Assembly: GCA_951799445.1 (NCBI GenBank)
Contig: OX637294.1
Span: 21,849,452 to 21,913,451, forward strand
Length of the DNA stretch: 64,000 nucleotides
Reading direction: 5' to 3'
Source: Pseudisothecium myosuroides
Lineage: Eukaryota; Streptophyta; Bryopsida; Hypnales; Lembophyllaceae
Of this stretch, positions 35,601 through 48,820 are shown piece after piece. Numbering within the stretch: position 1 is the stretch's first letter; each line of letters opens with the position of its first letter. The translations under genes and the position numbers were made by a program. Under the pieces are notes generated by a model that ran no database searches, had not been told where the DNA came from, and was given only the letters and a program-made list of their open reading frames with translations.

Positions 35601-36891
35601 GACATATAGAATTGTGGAAAGAACACAAACCACGAATCAGGGCCGAAATTGTTCAGACTCTGATCACAACAACCAAGCACACAGTTCACATTGTCACTCT
35701 CCATCACTGATTCCAGGCCGGTTAGCATCAGAGCGAGTATTTGTGGCTAGTTGCCGTCACACCAGACACAGTGTGCTACAAGATTTCTAGGAAGTCAAAA
35801 CTCGCACCAAAATTCAAGCAGTTCAAAAATTAAGGTTGGCTTTGGTTTTCACACAAAACAAATGGATACGCACTCGATCAATTCTTTAAGAGGGAGTTCC
35901 GTGACACTAAAGGGATGCCATACGGCGCGGATTCCTGTTCAGTTCGTCTTAGCAGCGAATTCATCCGAAGATTCAGCTAAGAGGGAACCTAATTGGTCAT
36001 CCACAAAGCTCAAATTCCTGATACCTTTGCCTCACCAATGAAAAAGGAATAAAAAATCTTTCCACAAATAAATGAATTCAACGAACTAGAATAAAAAATT
36101 TACAACTAATTTTTTTTTTTAAAACAACACCATATCTTTACTGTACACTCAATCTCGGACTTCTAAGAAAAGAACTTGTGTACAGCGACAGAAAACCAAA
36201 TCTGCCATAGCTCCAATTAAAAGCACACCCATTCAATTCGTTCGCCAAAAATTCTACACCATTCAAGCACAACGACGGCGACGGTTGAATCACAGTACCT
36301 CTCGACCAAAGCATTGCCACAGCCAAAGTCTCCTCTTTGGCCAAAGATTCACCATAGCCAACCCCATCTCATCAATCAAAATCACACTCAAGAAGAAGAA
36401 GAACAACAACAGAGGTCTGCATCACAGAGTCCCTTGTGGGGTTGGTTTTGAGAGCAGTTTGTCTGGAAAAGCGCATGTACGGTACAGACAAAACGAGACA
36501 ACAGACAAAATGAGACAACAGACAAAATGAGACAACGGCGATGAAGCCGCCAAGTGAGATACAAGATTACGAGTGTGTAGAACTGGAGTTTTCAATTTCG
36601 TTGAGGCCAACTGGGATGTTGACAAAAACCGTTGAAATGCTTTTTGACATTACTGTACGACTTGCAGTAACGGAAAGGGACTCACATGTACTACTTTCAG
36701 CAGGTGCTGTTTTGTTTTTGTTTTCTTTCATTTTTGTGGAGGCAGAGCAGAAAGCGATCTCACGTGGAGTGGTGAATCAGTGGTGAAGCTATTTGCATCC
36801 ATCAATATGGACTAAGGTAGTGTGCTCTAAAAGCGAGCGGCCTCTTCAAATCGACCCTATACTTAGGTCTGAAATGGACATTAGGTGGTCC
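35600..36891. other. GC-richer, gene-like region, no recognised gene
   Basis: CpG-containing sequence with short frames on both strands (for example 36541-36786 +, 81 codons, and 36138-36344 -, 68 codons). None shows a domain I recognise. A short tandem array (gacaaaatgagacaaca units) lies at 36484-36536. It could be the 5' part of a gene or a captured fragment. Confidence 0.4.
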
Positions 36892-36895
36892 TTAA

Positions 36896-37505
36896 CCCCT
36901 AAAGGACCAAGGTGCGTTTTTTGGCAACATAGCAATTTTGGGCAGCTCACTACAAATGGAGTTTTTATTTTTTTTCTTTGAAAATTTCACACAATATGTG
37001 CCCGAGGAGTAGCTTTAAGGCCCAACAATTTTCATAACTTTTGACTTCATGGTTAAAAAGTTATTGCATGATATGTGATTTTCATTGCTCGGTGGGCAGC
37101 CCGGGCAGCCCAAAAAACTTCTTCAAAAATCACTTTTTAAAAAAATAAAAATTTGAAATTGGTTCTTTAGGTTTATATCTACGCGGGAAGCTTTGAATCA
37201 TTCCATTTGGATTAACGAGTCAAAAGTTATGAGGAGTTTTAGTTTGCGGGTAGGTATGGCTTTCAAAGACTCCACAACTAAAATAAAAGTAATAATAGTA
37301 ATAACTAAAATAAAAGTAACTAAAATAAAAGTAAAATAAAAGTAATAATAATTTTCTAATTTATTAAAACGTTGGAATTCAATAACTTTCACATTGTAGG
37401 TCCAAATGCCACGAAACAAAGCCTGTGCACCCCTCTTTGGAGAGAGCTTTCTGACGGTACCAAGCATGCAATCGGGGGATTTACGATTTAGGAAATCTCA
37501 ACGTA
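36896..37505 (+). repeat. TTAA-end repeat with a different body, right limit uncertain
   Basis: TTAA (36892-36895) is followed by CCCCTAAAGGACCAAGG, but the body differs from the 0.9-kb family. Part of it, around 37395-37505 (gtgcacccctc, ctgacggtaccaa, taggaaatctcaac), reappears inverted and GC-richer at 45140-45290. No matching right end was found. Confidence 0.55.
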
Positions 37506-37859
37506 ACAAACAAATAAACAAAACAAATAAAACAAAACCAAAACAGCCTAATTTAGGGTATGGAATGAAACATAAAAAATGTAAATGAAAGCACGCATAT
37601 TGATCCAAAGTTGTATATATTCATCATAATGCCACAATATTGTTCCTAGATTATGTTGCAATTTCATCCATTGAAAATAGGGGAATCTATTGCTAAATAT
37701 TCCCTTTAGAAAATTGTATAGCTTTGGAGAAATAAATCACTTCCTAAAAAAGTGCTTTCAACCCCAAAAAATGCCTTCAGTTGTCATTGGCATATGATAT
37801 TTGAAGGTATTGTGAGGGAGTTTGAATAGCTACCTTACTTCAAACTCAAGCCACCTTAA

Positions 37860-38443
37860 TTCCTTTAAAATGTCCAATGCCTTTTTGAGCTTCTTAGAGT
37901 TTGTTCAAAAACTAAATAAAAAATTCAAGTTTATGAATTACACACTCAAAGTATATATCTCACTTTTAGATTGAAAGATTATAATGTTTGATCAAGAGGG
38001 TGTTAAAGCTATATGAAAGTAATTTGAAGTCTTTCAATTCTCTTTTTATATATCAAATCTAAAATTGAGGTCATTAAGAAAATATGAAAGTAAAGGAAGT
38101 GGCATGCATAACCATAAGCAATTTCTAGCTTTTCAAAATCTACTCTATAATTTTTTTAAATGAATTTTCAATGTGATTTCTCCCCCAAGATCTAGTGTAT
38201 TTGAGGCTCGTCTCCATGATCCTATAACTCTAAAAAATTAAAATTTGCAATCAGCACCCTTGCACAAAATCTCCAATTGAAAAAACATATCCAATTGTTT
38301 TCTACATTGAATTTTTAATGTTTGAAATAGACTTGAAAGGATATTAATTTTTTTTAAATTACCAAAAATAGTACTTCATTTTTTTAATATTTAACTTCAA
38401 AGTTTAGCCAACACTCAAATATGGTGCTTTGGGCATTTAGGGA
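37860..38443 (-). mobile_element. TTAA-flanked repeat, CTCCTAAATGCCC subfamily, 584 bp
   Basis: TTAA at 37856-37859 and 38444-38447. The right end ctttgggcatttaggga is the complement of the 9051 end. It shares its interior with 9051-9689 in opposite orientation. Confidence 0.78.
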
Positions 38444-38592
38444 TTAAAGATTTTTAAATGAAAAGAAAAACACTATTCCTTCATCACCATTCTAGTTCCA
38501 TGTTTTTAGTGTTATAGGGACAATTCCTTATATAGCACAGCTGCATGTTTGATTTTGGGTGTACAAATTTCACTATCATACTAACTAAATTA

Positions 38593-39161
38593 AGGTAGGA
38601 GGTTCATCAAGCAGCCACTAACTACACAAAATAGTGAAATTAGGTTGCCTTATGAATTAGGTTGCCTTACCTTAGATAAGTTACCTTATGACAATGCTTG
38701 TCCACATGGAGGTGCATGCAACTCTCTTAACTAGTGCACTAATCTACGCCATACACATGGCTCTGGATTGAATGCATCATTATACAATAACAGTGAATAC
38801 TTATATAGTGTGGATTGTCAAGAAATTAGTGTGGGGCAACCTAATTTAACTATTTTGTGTAGTTGATTTTGATTCTAGGGAGTTTGATGCCTTGAAATTT
38901 TTTTAGTGAATTTTACTTCTAAGACAAATGGATTTAGCATCTAATTTTTATTGTTTCATATTTTTGTGACCTTTGTGGACTTATTTTTAATTTTAAAGTT
39001 GGAATTACATAGGGCATAAGGAGTGTCCATTCCTAATTATGCTCATCATTGTTACATTGAAGAATGTAATTGGTACCAATTGAAGAAAGCAAAATGTACC
39101 TTCTATATTAGAGACTTTAGTAAAAACACTTTTAGTTTGTCACCTTATAGACCTCCTACCT
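38593..39161. mobile_element. 569-bp MITE with AGGTAGGAGGT ends and TA duplication
   Basis: TAAGGTAGGAGGT at the left and ACCTCCTACCTTA at the right, with TA at 38591-38592 and 39162-39163. An internal segment around 38895-38960 resembles interiors at 6110-6210, 24045-24125 and 31875-31955 (gaattt..ttctaagacaaa..catctaat). Confidence 0.75.
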
Positions 39162-39164
39162 TAA

Positions 39165-39960
39165 TCCCAATTAAGTGCCCAAGCCTTTCGAAGTGTGTTT
39201 TTTCTAAGAAAAAAGAGCATAGGCTTATAGTTATCTCCAATGAAGCAAAAAAAAAAAATTCAAAATTTAACTAGATAGATGTTTAAAGAGCTTACTTATT
39301 AGTATGCATATCAATTTTGAGTGCAAAATTGTATCGAAGTTGTCAGATTATAACAAGGAAATTGTACATATTCTCTTTTTAGTATGTTGTCTCTCCCCAC
39401 AATGTTTGAGAAATTTATATGTAAGAGCTTTTGGGGATTGGAAGTGACATGAACAACTAAAAATTGTGTTAGCACCTTAAAATGCACTTTCAAAAACCTT
39501 AAGTTCAAATGAAGAGCTATCAAACTCAACTGTTGAAATGCAATTTTTTTTATAAATAGAAATTGTAAATAATTCTAAATCAACACTTACATGTTTAAAT
39601 TTTCAACATTGAAAATCATGAAAACACTTTAGTCTTTTCACTCGAACCATTTTCAAAGCAAATGGATAAGTACAATTTTTTAGATCTCAAATCAAGTGAA
39701 ATTGGCAAGTTTTGCTCAAAGTTAGGAAATCAAGTAAAATTTGCTAGATTTAATTTTCCCACTAATGGTACATATATCCTTTGAGGACCTCTCAAAATCA
39801 AATATTAACCAAATTTCAATAAAATATAAAAGCTTCCAATAGTTAACCTTCAATATTGCTTGAATTTTTTTTTTAAAACGGTCAATAAAATTTAACTACC
39901 TACACCAAATGAGCCTAAAATTTTGCATCAACTATATATGGTTGGTTTGGCAATTAGGGG
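39165..39960. mobile_element. TTAA-flanked repeat, 796 bp, weakly related
   Basis: TTAA (39161-39164) then TCCCAATTAAGTGCCC. The right end is GGCAATTAGGGG plus TTAA (39961-39964). The left TTAA overlaps the TA flank of the MITE at 38593-39161. End similarity is partial. Confidence 0.55.
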
Positions 39961-40990
39961 TTAAATGCATTTTTTATATGAACTTCATACAATATGAAAT
40001 TTCAATATTTTTTTATAGTTGTAACTTCAAAAAAGTTTTAATTTCATGAGTCCTTTGTATCCTTTTTTCCCCTTAAACATTCCAAAATTTAGATAAATTC
40101 AATAAAATTGTAAGTTTCACTTGAAGTTGTAACTTTCAAAATATAGTGAAATTTCAAATCATACAAAGTTAATTCCTAGGGCTTCATGATTATGTTTCAC
40201 CGTAACCACTTCAAAGCTACCATTTCTAGTGCAAAGCTGTAATGAAATAAATCTACTTTTCTTACATATTTGGTCTCAGGATCTTGCCTTAGATTTGTAT
40301 GAAAATGTGAGAAATTTTTTTAGGCATTTTGACTATGTAGATTGTAAGATATTAGTGTTAAAAGTAAAAAAAAAGATTTTTTTACACCTTGCTTTACTAG
40401 AGGACTTTAAATCCCGTTACTTAGCTTTTTTTATTATGAAGTTCTGACATTTGAATTTTCATAGGGTCATTGCAAGAAACACATGCTAATTTTGTCTCAA
40501 AACAACAAATTTTAGTGAGTACAATGACTTTTAAAATTATTATTTTTTAAATCAAGTAAAATATGGATATTTTGTAAAGCATTCAAAATAGTATGTATGT
40601 GAAAATATAGATCTAGAAAAATTTATCTCTAAAAGTTATGTTAAAAAAAAAGTGATGGAAAATGCCAAGAAAATAGGTCCTTTGATGTCTGATTTTTTAA
40701 AATAGTAATAAAATAAAATAAAATAAAATAAAAATTGGCCATGTTTTCTAATTTGAAGATGTTCCTTTTCAACCATTTACATCTTTGGGAAAAATTGTGT
40801 TCTCTGCACTTGCGCAAAGGTAATGCACTTTGAGCACATGTGGAAGGTGGATACTTCCTCTATCCTACTAAAAAAACTCCAAAACTTTTCCCACAAGGGA
40901 TTATTTGTATTTTTAGTCTTTGTGCCAGTGATACATACATTCAAAAACTAGTAACCCATCCCTTAGATTTATGCGAAATCTCCAGCTTAG

Positions 40991-41899
40991 CCCCTAAAGG
41001 CCTAAAGTCCCCTCGGGGGACACTTGGGATTTCGGGCAGGCGTGTGCGACCTGAAATTTCGACCTGATTTTTTGAAACTTTTTTGAAGATAGGAAATTAC
41101 ATTAGCTTTCCAAAAATATAATTTTTTTTTGATCGGTGCCCGGGAAAAAAAATTATGCCGCCCGAAGTCAAAAAAGCAGTTCGCCGGGCAGAAAAAAAAA
41201 CCTTTAAAAAATTGAATTTTTTTTCCCCCCTCAAAGATCATGTTTTTGTCTATATTTGAAGCTTTGATTCATTCTATTTGGACTCAGAATGAGAAAGTTA
41301 TGGACAATCTTGTTTTTCGGGCAATCTAAGCATCTACTTCAGAAAACAACTTATAAAATTCATTTTTGAATGCAATTTTGGAAATTTTTCAATATTTTTT
41401 TTTTGATAAGGTTAAATTTGTTTGCAAGAACAATCCCACCGTTGGGATTATGGTTTTTTAATTCCATCTAAGAGCTATTGAAGATTTAGTGTTTTGTTCA
41501 ATTTTGGACCTACTTCTACTTAACAATTTTTTTATATGTGAAAATCAAGTTTTGACATTCTGAAATTTTCCCCCCCGACTCTCAACTCAAATTTTCAACA
41601 TAAAAAAATTTAATTTTATGGTGTGTAGTGCAAAAAAAATCCACAAATGGCCGTCAAAGTCATCTGAAATTGCAATCCAGAGTTCAAAAAAACTTCTTTT
41701 TTCAACTTCAAACGCTAATATCTTCCAATCCGTACGGTCAAACTTCATGAAATTTTTACTACATGATCTAAGACAAGTGAAGTACAAGATCCTACGGTTA
41801 GATTCTAAAAAAAAGTTTTTTTTGATTTAGGAAGTGATCGCAGCAGAAATGACAGTTTTCAATGGTTTCGGAGCGAGAAAATGCCTTGGGCCTTTAAGG
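40991..41899 (-). mobile_element. TTAA-type repeat nested in 40463-43460, 909 bp
   Basis: Ends CCCCTAAAGGCC and GGGCCTTTAAGG are flanked by TTAG at 40987-40990 and 41900-41903. The unoccupied site near 60822-60835 reads agtTTAGgctcc. Interior landmarks (gcccgggaaaaaaa, atcctacggttaga) follow 1318-2251. Confidence 0.83.
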
Positions 41900-42241
41900 T
41901 TAGGCATCATCACTTAAGCATCCGAAATCTATGCAAAAAGAATCATATTTGAGCATAGTTTGTGAATGCTATGGTGGCTTTTCATTCTTGATGATTTCAA
42001 GGTTGGTGGCAACAATGGGATTCTAGGAATTTGTGTTCCAACCTAATTACCCGCAATAAGAAAATCTGATCTGCTTCATGAACAAATCTCCATAGCACCC
42101 AAGTGGTGCAAATCCATATTTTTACTTTGCACCAAATCCATCATCAACACTGTCTATTGTCTTGAGGAGGCAACAAGTACAAAGTGCCTCATATGGGCAA
42201 GGTCAAACTTGCTAGGAGAGGAATGCTCCCCGATTGTTTAA

Positions 42242-42999
42242 CCCCTTAAGTTCTTTGACTATGTAGTCATCAAAAATGCTGAAAAACTGCCACTTTGAAT
42301 ATAAGTACCAAATTTTAGAAAAAAAAACTTTTTTGAACAAATGTAACCATAGGATCTTGTAGTATGCTTGTTTGTGAAGATGTGATAAAAATTTCAGAAC
42401 AATCCACCGTCTGGATTGCAAGATATGAGCGTTTGAATTCATTTATTAATTTTTTTCCCTTTGCAAAAACCAGGGCAGCTGCAGCTCACATGGCCATATG
42501 GGTAAGAAAAAATGACCCCAATGCTGGTGCTTCTTTGAATTCATTTGTAAGTAGAAGTTGGGAACATGATCTGAAAATTTCAAATCATTCCAAATTGCAC
42601 AACATTTTTGAAAAAAAATGCTATGCCATGACAACAATCCAGCAAAAGCCTTAAATGGAGAATTCACACCAGCTGACCAAACTCTTGTGTTAGAACCCAG
42701 CCATTCTAGTTACTTTGACCTTCCCTGTCACCTGCCCATGCACTAATGGGCTAAATTCCAAAATTTCAACTCCAGTGTACACTTGCTTGCCCGCTCTGCC
42801 CTTTTACGAAAAAAAGTAACTTATCACTCCATAATTTTTGACTCCTCTATTCAAATGCTAAGAAATTTTGTTCAAATGAAAGATATTCCTCATCCCCACC
42901 TCCTATTAAAGTTTTGGACCAAAATATGTTGGTTTGCATTCACATTAGCCTGCCCAAAATCGCTACACAGCCAAGAAACGCAGTCTGGTCCTTTAAGGG
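42242..42999 (+). mobile_element. TTAA repeat nested in 40463-43460, 758 bp, diverged
   Basis: CCCCTTAAG and CCTTTAAGGG ends are flanked by TTAA at 42238-42241 and 43000-43003. The host interior at 61070-61085 (aattgcTTAAcatccccc) is unoccupied, and one TTAA is the only difference at the junction. The interior is only loosely like the 0.9-kb family. Confidence 0.82.
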
Positions 43000-43460
43000 T
43001 TAATTTGCCCCCCACGAGGTCATTCAACACGGCCAACGCTTATTGAATGGTTTAAATCAGTATAAAATTTTTTTAGTGGGACATGAACTGTGCCTGATTT
43101 GGAGTTTTTTAGTGGGACATAAAAAGTATTTAATTGTTTTTAGAAAATCTCTTTGAAGTCTTGTGTAACTTTAATAGAAGTCCTTGTTTCCCAATTTTGA
43201 CCTTCAAATTCGCATTTTTGGGTCAAAAATAGTACTAAAACTCTCCATAATGGCAAATGTAGGCATCTAATTGAAGGCTTCCTAAAAATAATAAACTAAT
43301 TGAAAAAAATTGGACAAAAATACTGATTGTCTACAACTACAATATATACCTTAATTTCAAATTTCATAAACTGATGTACGATGCTGAAGTTATGAGCAAA
43401 AAAATCACTTGTCTAAGTCCAAGGGAACAAAAAAAGGACAAGTGTTTTGTACAATCACCC

Positions 43461-46119
43461 ATGGTGGGGAATTATTTGAGTTGAAAATCTAGGCAAAAAA
43501 ATTCAATTAAAAAATTGTTGATCTTCATCCTTAAAATTTTGTAAAATAGAAGTAAAATAAGATTGAAAGGAAAATTATATTGATTGTACTTTTAAGAAAT
43601 GGACATTTAGACCTTTAAAAATAAATTGCATCTGACAATCTAATGTCTTTAGGCTCAATGAAGTCATTGTATGATTCTTGACAAGATTATGTGTGTTAAT
43701 TGAATATTGCCTAGAGATCCAAGATAGAAAATTTGTAATAGGCATTGTAGACATGTTCAAGTCAATTTCACCTTTCTACAAGACAATTTTTTATTTTTCT
43801 ACTCTCTTAAGAAGACATCCTTTAATTTTTTTCAAAAGTTTGATCGATGACAAAATGTGTGAGAAGGGCCAAATGCATCTCAATTCTAAGTCATCCAATA
43901 AATTGTAGTTGTCCCTTTAATAAATGTAGACTTATGGGATTTACAAAAAAAATTCACAAAAGAATGACAAATTTGAAAAGTTTCCACTTATCTTGCCTCT
44001 TGTGTTTTGATCAATTTATTTTTGAGGGAAGAAAAAGACACCATATAGTAGTAGTCAAAGCAAAAACAAATAGCTTCCCATTGTTGTTTCAAGAAGGACT
44101 GCTCTTGTCCATTAGGATGTAAGCTTGTAACTTTCCTAGTTCCCTACAAGTTACATTAGTAGTCTAATAGCTTCTCACAAGATTGTAGAGTTAATATATA
44201 AATTTTTTATCATGTACAAAATTTCACAATAGTTGCCACATAAACCAATACTTTTCAACGTAGTTATCAATCTCAATTCTACTATCGCCTGAAAAGATGC
44301 AGACGCCCCTGCCAAACAACCCCCCGACCTGAAAATCCCTGGCCGTCCGATGTAGGAAGAAATAAACAAAAGTACCCCCCTGCCAAAAATTGCCAAAAAT
44401 TACACTGGCCTTCATAAATTTTTTAGTTTTTTGATGATATTAACAATGCTATTTTTATTTTTTTTGGATTTTTTGGATCAATTATATGCATAATGAGTTC
44501 TAGTATTTGAACAAGAAAATTGAACCTACAAATGCATTACATGGCTATGAAATATAAATTGAACGCATTGCCCATTTCAACAAATATTTCAATGCAAGGG
44601 CATTAAGATATAACAATGGTCCATGTTACAACCTATACTCTCTCTACAATAGCTAATGCAATCCCATGCTCTCAATTCCAAAAAAAATTCAAATATTGTG
44701 AGAACCAACATCATTTGCATATTTGTCAAATTGTTGATATTTGAAATTCTATAAATGTCAATTTCCTTTCATTTTTGTATACAACAATATGAAATGACGT
44801 ATACCAACATGCTAAGTCACAAAAATATTTTTTGAAGTTTTAAAAAAACATTGACAAAATATAAAGTAGTTCCAAATTATTGCATACAAAATTGAGTTTT
44901 AACCTGGCTAACTTTGAAATTAATTTTCTTTCACATCCCAACTAATATTTTGTAAAACTTCCATAGTAATGTATTACATGTCGCACACTACAACTTTTGT
45001 ATATCAACTTTAGGAATTTGCCCATTGATGCTAATGGTATAATTGTTTGAATGAAAAAGTTCCAAACCTGTACTCGGTTTTGTTCGTCAGTGTAGAAGTG
45101 ATTTTAATAACTATTCTAAAGTAATCCATACCTTAAGTTTGGCTGGGTTTTTTTTTGTTATGTTGAGATTTCCTAGACCGTGCGCCCCCCGGTCGCGTGT
45201 TTGGTACCGTCGGAAAGCCCTTGGCGAGGAGGGGTGCATGGGCTTTGTTCTGTGGTGTTGGAACCCGCAGTGGGAAAGTTATGGAATTTTGAAGTTTTTA
45301 TGAATTAGAAAAATTAGAAAATTACTTTTACTTTTATTTTGGTTGTGGCAACAGTACAAGGCACACTAATGTCTCTTGAAATCCAAATAAGTAGTTTTGC
45401 TAGTTGTAGAAGAGTACTGATTTGGAAAATTCATAAAGCATGTTCCCATTTGAAAGACCCACAGTTTAGATAGTGTGCAAGTCCAACCTTACATTGAGTA
45501 TTTTGATTTTGATGTTATGTATTTTTTAGTTTTATTGCAAATTGGTTTCATTTCTAAATTGTATGAGTGTGAGAGTGGATTATGTGCTTTGTACGTTTGT
45601 ATTTGAATTTTATGTTTGTAATGATAGTTGTTTGACTAAATGTGGTCTGAACCATTGGTTTGATGAAGGATTGGCTTGTGTTGAACCTATTTGGTTGTTT
45701 TGTGTAAATTTTGTTTTGAAGATAGAAAATGTTTTGATATAAATCTATATATACATGTTAGCTGAAGGCTAGTTTGGGAATGTAATTGTGATGTTTTATG
45801 TAAAGAAAAATATGGAATACTGAATTGGTTCCTATTGATTGCAAAACATTGGTTCTATAGTGCCATTGTAGAGTTTACTATACAAAGTGAGCGATTGATG
45901 TGAACATATGGATCCTAACGATTAAACTTTGTGGATTGAACTAGATCCTACTTGGTATAAATGTGGGTATAAACCATGACATATCAACAAAATATTTTTC
46001 ATTGATAACTCTCTCCAATATTATTTGAATCTAATATTACTATGTTTTTTCTTTTAATGGTAAAAATCCTTAGACTCAGGACTTTAGGCATTCAACACTT
46101 GGGATTAAGTTTTCCATGG
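43461..46119. other. No gene seen
   Basis: AT-rich except for GC-rich patches at 44275-44390 and 45175-45265 (the latter related to 37395-37505). No frame with a recognisable domain. Confidence 0.5.
45140..45290 (-). repeat. Inverted relative of 37395-37505, GC-rich patch
   Basis: Read in reverse, gttgagatttccta, ttggtaccgtcgg and ggggtgcatgggctttgt correspond to the end of 36896-37505. It stands out as a GC-rich island in AT-rich sequence and looks like the younger or less decayed copy. Confidence 0.6.
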
Positions 46120-46123
46120 TTAA

Positions 46124-47047
46124 CCCCTAAAGGACCGAGGCCTTTTTTCTGCCAAAAAACATTCAAAACTATCATATCTATAGCAAAAAATAAAAACAAT
46201 TGAAAATTAATTTTTTTCCACATCTAATCATAGGATCTTACACCTAACTAGTATGAGAGTGTGTGGAAAAAATTTCAGAACCCTAAACCGCATAGATTGC
46301 ACGATATCTGCGTTTAAAGTGAAAAAAACAAGTTTTTCAGCACATTGCAGGACTAGATTTTTTGACTTTGAACATTTTTAACTTAAATTTTTTGCACTAT
46401 AGAGTTTTGAGCTTTAAATCTTTATAGTGAAGAATTGAGTTGAGAGTCTAGGAAAAAAAATTCAAAAAAACTTAATTATCATTCTTAAAAAAATTGTTGA
46501 GTAGAAGTAGGTATGAGATAGAAGGAAAATCTAAAATATTAATATATTTTAGATGGAATTAAAATGCACTAATTCCAATGGTGAGATTGTTTTAGTAAGT
46601 AAACTAAACCATGCAAAAAAAAATTTGAAAAATTTGAAAAATTGCATTCAGAAATGCATCCGACAAGTTATTTTTTTCAAGAAGATGCTCTAACTGCCTA
46701 AAAAACAAGAATGTCCATAACTTTCTCATAACAAATCCAAATGAAATGAATCAAAGCTTTCCAGATAAACAAAAATGTAATCTATGAGAAAAAAATACTA
46801 AAAGAAAAATTCATATTTTTGCAAAAAAAAAATTGTTGCCTGAACTGCCCTCTGTCCCTTGTTTTGAGCTTATTTGGTCATAACTTTTGTTACCAGGCAC
46901 CGATTGTGAAAAAAATTACATTCCCACAAAGCTTACAGTTTTTACTATCTTCAAAAAAAGTTTCAAAAAATCATGACAAAATTTCAGCCCGTAGGTACCT
47001 GCTCAAAAACGCATTTGTCTCCCGAAGGGACAACAATCCTTTAGGGG
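46124..47047 (+). mobile_element. TTAA-flanked repeat, copy 8, 924 bp
   Basis: TTAA (46120-46123) and CCCCTAAAGGACCGAGGCC on the left. The right end is CAATCCTTTAGGGG followed by TCAT, a decayed TTAA. Closely similar to 10396-11288 throughout. Confidence 0.88.
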
Positions 47048-47990
47048 TCATTTCAATAATTTTAACAATTTTTTTCAAAGGCTCTGCAACATTTTCCAAT
47101 GTTTAACATAGATTTTACAACTTCCTTTGAAGATAATTTCTTTTGTTTGTAATGTTAAATAATGAAATGAAACAAGAGAAGTCTATCCACTTTACTTATA
47201 AAAAAAAAATAGAAAATTGAGTTTTTTTCATAGCAATTTGAAGTTGACTAGGTCAAAGACCAAAAAACATTGAACTTTTCATCGAATTTGTTTGAATTTC
47301 ATGCTGTTCTTATGCAAATCTAAGCACTTAGAGAGGAAAAGGTAGTTGCATAGGAATTCTTCTTCTCTATAAAGCCTCTATTCTTATTTTATTGGAATTG
47401 TATCAATTTCCTCAAAAATTCTATAAACTTCTACAGTAACGTACCTTTCTAATTTGTGTAATTCTCAAATTAATGCGAGTTAATGCTATTACAGCATGGC
47501 GAACTAATTGAATCACTTTGTGTAACAATGATAATGAAGGAAATTCAAATCCTAACAACAAGATGTAAAAATTGAAATAAGAATATTTTTTTTGTAATTT
47601 TTTTGTATTTTATCAGTGATTCTCCAGTTAAATCAAATACCTTATAGACGTATGTATGCGTCAGAGCACACAGCCAAACGAACGGACGAAGTATGAACGA
47701 ACGAGCGAGTGAACGAATGAACGAATCCCATAAGTGTTTTATTCCTCGTGCTTCCCAACCCTCGTGCTTCCCAACCTCCAGCCAATTGCATCCCCATAGC
47801 CTTGCGCATGCTGGAGCTTCGCAGCTGAGTTTACAGATCACCAAATCCTTTTTATATTTCGTCAATTTCCCCTTCAATTCTCCTCCTCGAGTATTCTCCC
47901 GTTCGAAATTTCATCTTTGATCGGGCACACAAGCTACCGTTTCGATCGACAATCCTCGGCCAGCTCTCTCCGAGTTTTTTCTGTGTGTTT

Positions 47991-48820
47991 GATTTAGGTT
48001 TTGGAGTTTCTTCGCGTGAGAGCGCCGAATTTAAAGCAGTCGCAGGAAAAAATTTGTGGAGTTAGAATTTATGCCAGGTTTCGTGCGAATTGGAACGGTT
48101 TGTTTGTTTGCATGTCTTAGGGTTGGCATCGGTTTTTTAATGTTGAAATGAGTTTCCTTGAAGGTTTGGTTTCTTGAGCGTTTTTATTATGCAGAAAAGA
48201 GATTAGTAGCAGTATCCGATCAATTTGATCTTTGGAAAATTTGGAACCTCTGCCGACGCTGCGAGTTTTGACGGTGTGTAATTTTGGTTTGGGAGTTTCT
48301 TCACGTGAGAGCGCCGACTTTGAAGCAGTGTTAGAAAAAATTTGTGGAGTTAAAAAAATTATACGGGTTTTCTTGCGAATTGGAGCAGGTTTGTTTGCAT
48401 GTCTAAGGTTGGCATCGGGTTTTTGGCTGTTTGTATGATTATCCTTGGAGGTTTGGTTTCTTGAGCGTTTTTATTATGCAGAAAAGAGATTAGGAGCATT
48501 ATCTGATCGATTTGATATATGGAAAATTTGTTGGCTTGGAGCTAAAGGTATTCTTTCTGACTGCTGTTGCATGGAGGTTCGATGGACGAGTTTTGTCAGT
48601 GTGATTTAGGTTTTGGAATTGCATGAGAGAGTACCGAATTCGAAGTAGTGCGAGAGAGTTTTTGGTGGCCTGTGCATGTAGGCCGGGTTTCTTGCCCGTT
48701 TCTATGTCTAGGGTTGCCAACGCTTTTGTCTGTTTAAATTTTTTTCCTTGGAGGTTTGGCCGTGTTTTAATTATGTCGAAGGAGATTAGTAGCATTATCC
48801 GCTCGATTTGATATTGGAAA
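47991..48820 (+). repeat. About 300-bp unit repeated three times
   Basis: Units start near 47991, 48277 and 48603. Shared landmarks are ttttggagtttcttc.cgtgagagcgccga, aaaatttgtggagtta, gtttgcatgtct.agggt and agagattag.agcattatc. The first two also share a tttttattatgcag acceptor-like site. It may be repeated leader exon and intron sequence of the gene beginning at 49379. Confidence 0.75.

Larger units (their letters stand above)
40463..43460. mobile_element. Nested stack: AGGGTSATTGCAAGAAA-ended element carrying two TTAA repeats
   Basis: The left end AGGGTCATTGCAAGAAACAC and right end GTGTTTTGTACAATCACCC match the termini of 24486-25229 and 33150-33898. Inside are TTAA repeats at 40991-41899 and 42242-42999. 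The interior outside those insertions matches 60680-61180, which lacks them, so this is the older host element. It is longer than the 0.75-kb relatives even after removing the insertions. Confidence 0.65.
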
